From assembly GCA_014523495.1 (NCBI GenBank), contig JAATVM010000090.1:1-10979 (forward strand): a stretch of 10,979 nt of DNA, given 5' to 3'. The notes beneath the pieces are model-generated. The model saw only the letters and a program-made list of their open reading frames with translations. It was not told the DNA's origin and made no database searches. This DNA is from Nitrososphaerales archaeon TH1920. Its GTDB lineage: Archaea > Thermoproteota > Nitrososphaeria > Nitrososphaerales > Nitrososphaeraceae. Positions 1 to 6,284 of this stretch are shown in pieces (position 1 is the stretch's first letter; every line of letters begins with the position of its first letter). The position numbers and the translations under genes were made by a program.

Positions 1-111
1 CTTTTCTATCTACATTTCCATATTATTTATTAGTAACTTTTATTATGAGCTATAAATTAATGAAGTAAGATGGTTCTTGTCAATTTTTACTATATTTCCT
101 TCTTGAAAATG

Positions 112-130
112 AAAAGGAATTATATAAATA
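112..130 (+). promoter_or_regulatory. Archaeal promoter (BRE + TATA) of the sugar dehydrogenase gene
   Basis: A purine-rich BRE-like stretch (112-118, AAAAGGA) runs into a TATA element, TTATATAAATA, at about 120-130. Archaeal TATA boxes sit about 26 bp before the transcription start, which puts initiation near 148-154. That leaves a leader of roughly 20 nt before codon 171, so this message should be leadered, unlike most others in the window. Confidence 0.6.
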
Positions 131-158
131 TGATTAGTTATAACCCCCCTATAATAAA

Positions 159-163
159 GAGGG
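159..163 (+). promoter_or_regulatory. Ribosome binding site supporting a start at the ACG of 171
   Basis: GAGGG at 159-163 contains GAGG, complementary to the CCTC of the usual 16S rRNA 3' end. It ends 8 nt before the ACG at 171, normal spacing for an initiator. It lies 17 nt from the ATA at 180 and over 150 nt from the TTG at 321. This favours codon 171 as the start even though ACG is not a usual initiation codon. Confidence 0.45.
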
Positions 164-170
164 ATTTCGA

Positions 171-1064
171 ACGAGTAAGATAAGTATTATTGGTTCGGGT
201 GTTGTAGGAACTGCAACGGGCCAAGGATTCCACAAGCTAGGTCATGAAGTTATTTTTTACGATATTTCAAAAGAAAAACTCAGAACTTTAGAGAGTAATG
301 GACTTGATGTAGCAAATGATTTGGGTGATGCATTATCGCGAACAGATATGTCTTTTGTTTGTGTGAATACACCAACCCATAACTCTCAACAAGATCTTTC
401 TCAGATTCTTACTGTATTATATCAGCTCACAAACTCTCTCAATACATCTGAAAAACATCATTTGCTGGTCTTCCGAAGCACGATGTTACCTGGAACAATG
501 CGTAGTGTAGTTGTGAACTATCTTGAAAAAAATTGTACAAAAATGAGAGGGGTTGATTATGAGGTTGCTTACAATCCAGAATTCCTAAGACAAAATTCGG
601 CATTGGATGATTTCTTCAGTCCGGATAGGGTAATAATAGGAGAGGAAGGTAGTAATGAATTATCAAAATTATTAGTGCAGCTATATGAACCTTTGACAAA
701 AAAAATAATCAGTACGTCATTTGAGGCTGCAGAGTTAATCAAGTATGCATCAAATTGCTTTCTGTCATTGAAGATTTCATTCTTTAATGAAATAGGAATG
801 ATATGCAAACACTTGGGAATAGACGATAAGGTTGTGAGTTTAGGGGTATCTTTGGATAAAAGAATTGGCAAGTATGGCACTGAATTTGGCAGACCATTTG
901 ATGGAATGTGTCTACCTAAAGACACTCAGGCATTAGCTTCATTCATAAAACAAAATAGGATTGAACCTGACTTGCTGGAAATAGTACTGAACATCAACAA
1001 GAAAATCGAAGACCTAACAAGTACAAGACAATTAGTCTCAGGTGCAAGGGAAACTCATTCTTAA
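171..1064 (+). CDS. Short UDP-glucose/GDP-mannose dehydrogenase family protein with a non-canonical start
   Basis: A nucleotide-sugar dehydrogenase, expected to oxidise a UDP- or GDP-sugar at C6 to a uronic acid with NAD+ in the cytoplasm, supplying precursors for surface glycans. Numbering from codon 171 gives 297 residues. The Rossmann motif GSGVVG is at 8-13 and Asp31 ends the second strand. VNTPT is at 65-69, STMLPGT at 103-109, YNPEFLRQ at 134-141 and the K-x3-N pair at Lys191/Asn195. The catalytic Cys247 is in GMCLPKDT (245-252). The frame is open from 144 after a TAA at 141-143, but no ATG, GTG, TTG or CTG precedes the NAD motif. The first usable codon, TTG at 321, would delete about 50 residues including GxGxxG. 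Starting at ACG 171 gives a family-like MSKISIIGSG and a well-spaced GAGG. The protein stops about 45 residues after the catalytic Cys and lacks the C-terminal domain usual in this roughly 430-residue family. The exact sugar cannot be read from the sequence. Confidence 0.85.
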   Translation, partial: TSKISIIGSGVVGTATGQGFHKLGHEVIFYDISKEKLRTLESNGLDVANDLGDALSRTDMSFVCVNTPTHNSQQDLSQILTVLYQLTNSLNTSEKHHLLVFRSTMLPGTMRSVVVNYLEKNCTKMRGVDYEVAYNPEFLRQNSALDDFFSPDRVIIGEEGSNELSKLLVQLYEPLTKKIISTSFEAAELIKYASNCFLSLKISFFNEIGMICKHLGIDDKVVSLGVSLDKRIGKYGTEFGRPFDGMCLPKDTQALASFIKQNRIEPDLLEIVLNINKKIEDLTSTRQLVSGARETHS

Positions 1065-1088
1065 TACGCAAATTTTACTCTTCAATAA

Positions 1089-1096
1089 TTTATATT
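1089..1096 (+). promoter_or_regulatory. TATA box of the GH5-like gene
   Basis: TTTATATT at 1089-1096 is centred about 28 bp before the ATG at 1121. Transcription is therefore predicted to start at or within a few bases of the start codon, giving a leaderless message. This also favours ATG 1121 over the in-frame TTG at 1115. Confidence 0.6.
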
Positions 1097-1120
1097 GGGA
1101 GTTAAATTTTTCTTTTGGTA

Positions 1121-2329
1121 ATGAATTTGTCTGTTTTTGGGTTTTCCTTTATTTTTTTATTAATTCTAAATATTTCACTAATAACTAATCTAAGCTATGC
1201 CCAAGGAGCAAACTCCGAACCTTTGATTGGAGTAAACATGCTAGGTTACTATACCAGTCTGCCCCAGACGCGAGACTTTAGCAATCCTTTCCCTGATAAC
1301 TACTACGATCAAAGTTTTAAGATAATAAAAGACGGGGGAATGAATCACGTAAGATATGTATATTATTGGGAATCTTTCATAAAAAATCCCACTGCATTCA
1401 TAAGTGAATTAAAATTTGTTGCGACTCTCGCTGACAAATATGGATTAAAAATTATATACGATAATCACCAGTTTCATACTTCATCTTGGCTTAATCCTCA
1501 AAGAGGAACAGGGTTTCCAAACTTCTTATTTCAAAATAATTCAGAATATGCCTATGGCAGTGGAGGAGGGCCTAAATATCCATCAGCTGCAGCATGGTGG
1601 ACTCACTGGTGGAACAGAGAAATTAGCGATACAAATGGTACTGATGGATGGACTCTACAAGCTGAATTCTTAAAAAAAGTGGTTAGCGCCGTTGACAGTC
1701 ATACCAGCACAAAAGGATACGAAATACTGAGTGAACCACAGGTACATAGTGTGGACCAGTGGGGAAAAATTGGGAAATATAATACATTCATGACAGATGA
1801 AATTAGAAAGGTATCTAAAAAAGACATAATATACAGCATGACGATACCTGTTGATCTTAAAAGTAACATTGGAGTTAACGCCACAAATCTTGCAAAGATG
1901 GCACCAATAAATAAGACAAATACTATCTTCAAGTTTAGTTTATACGGACTGCCATCACCAGGTAGCTACCAGGAAGAAAGATTGAACATGTTTGTAGCGA
2001 CTGGCAATTTATCAGGAGTTCCTGTCTATATTGGAGAATGGAACAATGTGGCTAGAGATAAAGTAATAAACGAAGAAGGAGACTTTGTCTATGAAATAAA
2101 TCCAGAAGCAAGTGATATTACCCCAAAAGATACCACAGTGATATTAAAGAAATTTAATGAGATAGATCCATACGGAATGGCCTTTTGGTATTGGAATTTT
2201 AGACCACACAGAGTTGAGAACTTTAATTTGGTGACAAGCGATAATAATGGCAATTTAATTCCCACGAAATATTTTGATATTCTAAAAAACGCTGTTCAAT
2301 CCGTTTATTTAAGTAAAGCTACTAAATAG
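1121..2329 (+). CDS. Secreted glycoside hydrolase family 5-like protein (cellulase-like, clan GH-A)
   Basis: A 402-residue secreted (beta/alpha)8-barrel glycosidase-like protein, expected to act on a beta-linked glycan outside the membrane. A hydrophobic signal peptide covers about residues 1-27, with a likely cut after SYA. It has no twin arginine, so Sec export is expected. The barrel starts at GVNMLGYY. GGMNHVRYVYYW carries the strand-2 Arg, and IIYDNHQ matches the D-x-H region. The acid/base Glu205 is in YEILSEPQ and the nucleophile Glu306 in VYIGEWNN. AFWYWNFRP near the end supplies the Trp typical of strand 8. The two glutamates lie about 100 residues apart, as expected. The residue before Glu205 is Ser, where clan GH-A usually has Asn (NEP). 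Five N-x-S/T sequons lie in the mature part. ATG 1121 was chosen because the TATA box predicts a leaderless start there. Family is fairly certain; substrate and activity are not. Confidence 0.82.
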   Translation: MNLSVFGFSFIFLLILNISLITNLSYAQGANSEPLIGVNMLGYYTSLPQTRDFSNPFPDNYYDQSFKIIKDGGMNHVRYVYYWESFIKNPTAFISELKFVATLADKYGLKIIYDNHQFHTSSWLNPQRGTGFPNFLFQNNSEYAYGSGGGPKYPSAAAWWTHWWNREISDTNGTDGWTLQAEFLKKVVSAVDSHTSTKGYEILSEPQVHSVDQWGKIGKYNTFMTDEIRKVSKKDIIYSMTIPVDLKSNIGVNATNLAKMAPINKTNTIFKFSLYGLPSPGSYQEERLNMFVATGNLSGVPVYIGEWNNVARDKVINEEGDFVYEINPEASDITPKDTTVILKKFNEIDPYGMAFWYWNFRPHRVENFNLVTSDNNGNLIPTKYFDILKNAVQSVYLSKATK

Positions 2330-2366
2330 CATATCAATGTTATAAATATTATGAATAAAGCCTCTT

Positions 2367-2391
2367 CTTGATGGTAACGTCAAGCACTTTT
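2367..2391 (+). terminator. Hairpin plus U-run after the GH5-like gene
   Basis: Bases 2367-2384 fold as CUUGAUG-GUAA-CGUCAAG: a 7-bp stem (one G-U pair) closed by a GNRA-type GUAA tetraloop. After CAC comes a T4 run at 2388-2391. It starts 38 nt after the GH5 stop codon, so it may mark or protect the mRNA 3' end. Archaeal termination depends mainly on U-tracts, so the hairpin could instead belong to a small structured RNA together with the next hairpin. Confidence 0.4.
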
Positions 2392-2410
2392 AGAAAACGT
2401 AATCTAAGAG
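2387..2410 (+). other. Second hairpin in the GH5-GT39 intergenic region
   Basis: Bases 2387-2393 (CUUUUAG) pair with 2404-2410 (CUAAGAG) through 7 pairs, one of them G-U, around a 10-nt loop. It begins two bases after the preceding hairpin, so the T4 run of that terminator-like structure is also the 5' arm of this one. The two could be alternative or stacked structures. A TATA-like TTATAAATATT at 2340-2350 would start transcription near 2370, raising the possibility of a short separate RNA. Confidence 0.3.
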
Positions 2411-2452
2411 TACTAACAGATAGAGCAGAACGTCCATAAGGTTTAATTCCCG

Positions 2453-2460
2453 TTTAAATA
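2453..2460 (+). promoter_or_regulatory. TATA box of the GT39-like gene
   Basis: TTTAAATA at 2453-2460 predicts transcription from about 2483, a few bases before the TTG at 2488 and the GTG at 2494. The message would be leaderless or nearly so. Confidence 0.5.
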
Positions 2461-2487
2461 TCACATGTTAGTGGATAAAGAAGCTAA

Positions 2488-4011
2488 TTGAAGGTGCAAC
2501 TACAGTTAAAAAAAGGAACTAGACTTCGATCATTAATATTTATTCTTATCCCAATTGTTCTTTCTACCTACACACACCTATGGAATCCTACAGGGTTTCC
2601 GTCACTACACGTAGACGAGGGACATTACCTAAGGAAAGCAATTTCCACTGAAAGCGGTCAAGGTCTTCAACCACAAGAGCGATATCGAGCACCTTATTTT
2701 GGTCAAATTTTCTTAGCAGGCATCTTTAGTATTATTGGTTATCCAAATATCGAGCTGGGTGATAAAAATCCTGTTGAACAACTGTATTTGGTTCCACGCC
2801 TGATTATGGGAATTTTAGCTGTAATTGATACTTTTCTATTATATAGAATCACAGAATACAGATATGGCAAAAATGTAGCACTTATTGCCTCGATATTATT
2901 TGCAGTGATGCCATTTACCTGGATGACTAGAAGAATATTTCTAGAGTCAATTCAGCTTCCATTTATTTTAACATCAATTCTCCTAATTCTCAGTCTTGGT
3001 AGAGGCCAGCAACAAAATACCAAATTTACCTTGATTATCTCTGGAATTTTTCTGGGTCTTGCCATTTTTACCAAGATACCTGCTTTTACAATAATTCCTC
3101 TGGGCATAATTATGACATATTTACTTACTAGGAAGAAGAAATATGTACTACTTTGGTTAGTACCTGTTATTTTGGTTCCATTAATGTGGCCGCTGCACGC
3201 CACGCTAAATGGAGATTTTGACAATTGGATTACGGGAGTACGTTACCAAGTCAGTAGAGATAGGCCATTAATTAATACAATAAATACATTTTTTCAGATA
3301 GACCCTGTTCTGTTTGTTTTGGGCATAGGTGGTCTAATATATTCAGCCATACGAAAAGACTATTTCGTTTTGTTATGGTCAATTCCAGTTTTCCTCTTCC
3401 TGCAAGTAATAGGTTACGTTTCTTCATTTCATATCCTCTTGTTGCTACCTCCACTTTGCATAGCTGCAGGAAATATGATTGAAAAAATCGGAAAAAATAT
3501 ATCCAATATTACATTGAGAAATAGTTTGCCGTACCTGAGGATAGCAGTTATTGGTATATTTGGCATATGCAGCCTAACCATGCTAATTACTTTAAACACG
3601 AATTCGACTTATTACCAGGCGCTTGCTCTTGTTATTTCTAATTTGCCTGATAGCGGCAATATCAATTTAAATTCAAATAGCTCAAAACCGGGGGATAAAG
3701 TAACATTGATTGGAAATCCTCAATATTTTTGGATTCCAGAATTTGTTTTCAATAAAACATTTGATGCGAAGAACTATTACAGCAAGACTCCGTTCAAGAC
3801 AGATAAATACATGATGATTATCGATACTGGCTTCTTGAAAATTTTAAATCGTGATAATTCCTCCAGATTAAACTTGGCATACAATGCTACCCATAATCTG
3901 GCAAGATTTGAACAAAATTTTACCGGGGATGTTGATGTCAATAAATACCCATATACGAATTTGAAATTAAGTCCTGAAACACGCTTTATTGAACTAAGAT
4001 CCAATTACTAA
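2488..4011 (+). CDS. GT39/ArnT-type integral membrane glycosyltransferase (GT-C fold)
   Basis: A 507-residue polytopic membrane protein expected to transfer a sugar from a polyprenyl-phosphate donor to a protein or lipid acceptor on the outer face of the membrane. TM1 is at about 15-32. The next loop holds HVDEGHY (Asp43-Glu44), the acidic pair that GT39/PMT enzymes carry in the first extracytoplasmic loop. Further hydrophobic segments lie near 70-86, 101-122, 129-145, 154-171, 180-213, 219-236, 272-288, 291-330 (probably two) and 350-369. TRRIFLES (147-154) matches the second conserved Arg/Glu loop. Residues about 370-507 form a soluble C-terminal domain, predicted extracellular, with six N-x-S/T sequons. 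A TAA at 2485-2487 lies directly upstream in frame, so the start is TTG 2488 or GTG 2494; no ATG is available near the N terminus. The neighbouring sugar dehydrogenase and secreted glycosidase fit a surface-glycan role. Donor and acceptor are unknown. Confidence 0.85.
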   Translation: MKVQLQLKKGTRLRSLIFILIPIVLSTYTHLWNPTGFPSLHVDEGHYLRKAISTESGQGLQPQERYRAPYFGQIFLAGIFSIIGYPNIELGDKNPVEQLYLVPRLIMGILAVIDTFLLYRITEYRYGKNVALIASILFAVMPFTWMTRRIFLESIQLPFILTSILLILSLGRGQQQNTKFTLIISGIFLGLAIFTKIPAFTIIPLGIIMTYLLTRKKKYVLLWLVPVILVPLMWPLHATLNGDFDNWITGVRYQVSRDRPLINTINTFFQIDPVLFVLGIGGLIYSAIRKDYFVLLWSIPVFLFLQVIGYVSSFHILLLLPPLCIAAGNMIEKIGKNISNITLRNSLPYLRIAVIGIFGICSLTMLITLNTNSTYYQALALVISNLPDSGNINLNSNSSKPGDKVTLIGNPQYFWIPEFVFNKTFDAKNYYSKTPFKTDKYMMIIDTGFLKILNRDNSSRLNLAYNATHNLARFEQNFTGDVDVNKYPYTNLKLSPETRFIELRSNY

Positions 4012-4040
4012 ATATATTATTGAGTTGTGTTTCCAAACCA

Positions 4041-4048
4041 TTTAATTT
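4041..4048 (+). promoter_or_regulatory. Probable TATA box of thrS
   Basis: TTTAATTT at 4041-4048 lies about 33 bp before the ATG at 4078. It predicts transcription near 4071 and a leader of at most a few bases. No Shine-Dalgarno sequence is seen before the ATG, which fits near-leaderless translation. Confidence 0.4.
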
Positions 4049-4077
4049 GACCTTTTAGGTTTAGTTGTCGTCATTAA

Positions 4078-5952
4078 ATGCGTATACTTTTGCTACATTC
4101 AGATTTTATTGAATACCAACCTATTTCTAAAGAAGTACAAACAGCAGAAGAAATTCTTTCGAAATCTAAGCAAAAAATAGATGAAGTGATAGTGGCATTA
4201 ATTGCGGTTGAAAAAGATGATGATGAATCCATAATTGGTGATGTTTGCAAGGAGTTAAAGACGTACGGGGAGACGATAAAATGCGGTAATTTACTAATCT
4301 ACCCGTATGCACACCTAAGTTCAGATTTAGCAACACATTCCAAAGCGCAAGAATTACTAATTTCCATTCAGAATAATACAAGAGATCTGTTCAAGAATGT
4401 AAATAGGGCTCCGTTTGGTTGGACAAAGTCATTCAATATAAAAATAAAAGGACATCCACTTGCAGAGCATGCCAAAACAATTCAAAAAAAGAGCGGTAGC
4501 AAAACCGAATCTACGGCTGAATCAATCGCATTAAAATCAGAAGATGTGCTCAACTCGACCTGGTATGTTCTTGTACCTGGAGGTAGTCTGACTCCGATAA
4601 ATGACTATACATTTGAAAAAGAGAGTTTATTAAAAAAATTAGCAGATTATGAATTATCCAAAAAGAGAACAGTAGTTGAGGTTTCACCCCATGTAAAATT
4701 AATGAAAAGATTGGCAATAGCCGACTATGAACCTTCCTCAGATGGTGGAAATATGAGGTTTTATCCTAAAGGACGTTTAATGAAATCTCTAATAGAAACA
4801 TACGTAACAAGTATGGTACACGAATATGGTGGAATTGAAGTTGAAACGCCGGTGATGTATGATTCCAATCATCCATCAATACATAGTTATTTCAACAGAT
4901 TTCCAGCCAGACAATACAATTTACAATCAGACAACAGACAACTTTTTTTAAGGTTTGCCGCATGCTTTGGTCAATTCCTAATGGCCAAGGATTTCCAAAT
5001 TTCTTATAAACAGTTGCCATTGAAGCTCTATGAATTAACTAGATATTCATTTAGAAGAGAAAAGAGCGGTGAATTAGTAGGTCTTAGAAGACTTAGAGCA
5101 TTTAGTATGCCGGACTGCCATGCTTTTTGTAAGGATATTGATCAGGCAAAAGAAGAATTTGTTAAAAGGTTTGAACTGTCATTGAATGTAATAGAGGGGC
5201 TGGGTATTTCCCCAAATGATGACGTAGATATGGTTATTCGTTTTACTTCTGATTTTTATGAACAAAATAAAGAATTTATTGCAACATTTGCAACTAGACT
5301 AAAGAAACCAATTCTTGTTGAAATGTGGAAAGAGAGGTTCTTCTATTTTATTGTAAAATGGGAATTTAATTTCGTAGATAGTTTGGGAAAAGCTGCTGCA
5401 ATGTCCACTGACCAAATTGATGTTGAAAATGGGGAAAGATACAAGATTGAATTTGTTGATAGTGATGGGGAGAAAAAATATCCAATAATCTTGCACAACT
5501 CTCCAAGCGGAGCTATAGAACGTGTAATATTTGCCCTATTAGAGAAGACAGTTAGAGATGCAAATACGGGCAAGGTTCCAACTTTACCACTATGGCTAAC
5601 ACACACACAGATTAGGATCATTCCTGTCTCTTCAAAACATTTAGAATTCGGTGAAAAAATTCTGGATGAACTAAACAAAAACAATATTAGGGCTGACATT
5701 GATGATAGAGAACTTTCTGTTGCAAAAAAAATTAGAGAAGCAGAGTCTGAATGGATCCATTTCATACTAGTCATTGGAGATAAAGAAGTTGATGGTAAAG
5801 AACTGGTAGTTAGGGAAAGATTAGCTAAATCCCAATATAATATGTCATTGGCTAATCTTATAGAAAGGATCAAATTAGAAATTTCTGATAAACCATATCT
5901 TCCATTAAACCTGCCAAGCTATCTGTCAAAACGCCCGCTAATAATGGTATGA
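4078..5952 (+). CDS. thrS: Threonyl-tRNA synthetase, archaeal type with N-terminal editing domain
   Basis: Charges tRNA-Thr with threonine in the cytoplasm (ATP + Thr + tRNA). It has 624 residues and full archaeal architecture. Residues 1-145 form the archaeal D-aminoacyl-deacylase-like editing domain, which removes wrongly attached Ser. NLLIYPYAHLSSDLA is at 71-85 and PFGWTKSF at 112-119, where Lys117 matches the editing-site Lys of Pyrococcus ThrRS. The class II core covers about 200-500. Motif 1 is around VETPVMYD (255-262), motif 2 around YSFRREKSGELVGLRR (323-338) and motif 3 at GAIERVIFALLE (478-489). The zinc ligands that read threonine are Cys296 (RFAACFGQF), His348 (MPDCHAF) and His473 (ILHNSPSG). 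Residues 505-600 form the anticodon-binding domain (IRIIPVSSKHLEFGEKI, RADIDDRELSVAKKIREAE). The ATG starts directly on the expected strand MRILLLHSDF. All catalytic elements look intact, and the gene appears to be transcribed on its own. Confidence 0.97.
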   Translation: MRILLLHSDFIEYQPISKEVQTAEEILSKSKQKIDEVIVALIAVEKDDDESIIGDVCKELKTYGETIKCGNLLIYPYAHLSSDLATHSKAQELLISIQNNTRDLFKNVNRAPFGWTKSFNIKIKGHPLAEHAKTIQKKSGSKTESTAESIALKSEDVLNSTWYVLVPGGSLTPINDYTFEKESLLKKLADYELSKKRTVVEVSPHVKLMKRLAIADYEPSSDGGNMRFYPKGRLMKSLIETYVTSMVHEYGGIEVETPVMYDSNHPSIHSYFNRFPARQYNLQSDNRQLFLRFAACFGQFLMAKDFQISYKQLPLKLYELTRYSFRREKSGELVGLRRLRAFSMPDCHAFCKDIDQAKEEFVKRFELSLNVIEGLGISPNDDVDMVIRFTSDFYEQNKEFIATFATRLKKPILVEMWKERFFYFIVKWEFNFVDSLGKAAAMSTDQIDVENGERYKIEFVDSDGEKKYPIILHNSPSGAIERVIFALLEKTVRDANTGKVPTLPLWLTHTQIRIIPVSSKHLEFGEKILDELNKNNIRADIDDRELSVAKKIREAESEWIHFILVIGDKEVDGKELVVRERLAKSQYNMSLANLIERIKLEISDKPYLPLNLPSYLSKRPLIMV

Positions 5953-5970
5953 CATGCCAGTAGTATTCTG

Positions 5971-5991
5971 ATAGTTAACACTATATTTTTT
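5971..5991 (+). terminator. Hairpin/U-run terminator after thrS
   Basis: ATAGT (5971-5975) and ACTAT (5980-5984) form a 5-bp stem with a 4-nt loop, followed at once by ATTTTTT (5985-5991). More T-rich stretches follow to about 6020. The T-tracts alone fit archaeal termination; the stem is short and may be incidental. The stop codon of thrS is 18 nt upstream. Confidence 0.45.
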
Positions 5992-6015
5992 GCCTTATTT
6001 TTCATTTTTGAATGT

Positions 6016-6025
6016 TTTTATATTT
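6016..6025 (+). promoter_or_regulatory. TATA box of the 69-residue Cys/His protein gene
   Basis: TTTTATATTT at 6016-6025 is centred 26 bp before the ATG at 6046, which is also the expected start of transcription. This is the clearest leaderless arrangement in the window. Confidence 0.65.
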
Positions 6026-6045
6026 CGTGACATAAATTCCATTAA

Positions 6046-6255
6046 ATGGGAAGAGTAGACAAAGGGGTAAACTGCAGTGTAAATGGTTGTGAAAATTCAG
6101 CAGAGAGGTCCATAAGTGCAAGTAAGGCGAGTATGGATTCAGACCTGGTCGTTAATACTTCAAACAAAAGAGTGTATTTGTGCAGACAACACTATAAAGA
6201 ATGGAAAAAAGCAACAAAAGAAGATAGAGAAAATGAGAGAGCTAGATGGGGATAA
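6046..6255 (+). CDS. Small Cys/His (putative zinc-binding) protein, function unknown
   Basis: A 69-residue basic protein with Cys10-x4-Cys15 near the N terminus and Cys46-x2-His49 in LCRQHYKEWKK. Four such ligands are the right set for one structural zinc, as in small treble-clef or ribbon-type fingers. The last 20 residues are strongly charged and probably helical (KATKEDRENERARW). No signal peptide or membrane segment is seen, so it is likely cytoplasmic. It may bind nucleic acid or a protein partner, but nothing in the sequence fixes this. The reading frame is supported by a TATA box at the ideal leaderless distance and by the ordered Cys/His pattern. It is transcribed separately from thrS and converges with the ureohydrolase gene 29 bp downstream. 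I believe similar short proteins occur in other Thaumarchaeota but could not check. Confidence 0.75.
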   Translation: MGRVDKGVNCSVNGCENSAERSISASKASMDSDLVVNTSNKRVYLCRQHYKEWKKATKEDRENERARWG

Positions 6256-6284
6256 ACAAAGTAATAATTAACAATCAATCTTAT

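Noticed and set aside
3..68. Open tail FLSTFPYYLLVTFIMSYKLMK ending in TAA, as if the C terminus of an upstream membrane protein
   Set aside because: Only 21 codons are visible in AT-rich DNA, where hydrophobic translations arise easily. Nothing supports it beyond the open frame.
147..163. CCCT/AGGG hairpin that could hide the GAGGG ribosome binding site
   Set aside because: The stem has only 4 bp and the C-run probably lies at or upstream of the predicted transcript start.
321..1064. Sugar dehydrogenase starting at TTG 321
   Set aside because: It would lose the GxGxxG motif, although the frame upstream is open and encodes a clear Rossmann N terminus.
2367..2445. Box C/D guide RNA, suggested by a box C-like TTGATGG
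   Set aside because: No CTGA box D is present at a suitable distance, and the GATG lies inside a hairpin stem.
5343..5873. 176-codon open frame on the - strand inside thrS
   Set aside because: It is antisense to intact, fully motif-bearing thrS sequence; the translation is low-complexity Ser/Leu-rich and shows no family features.
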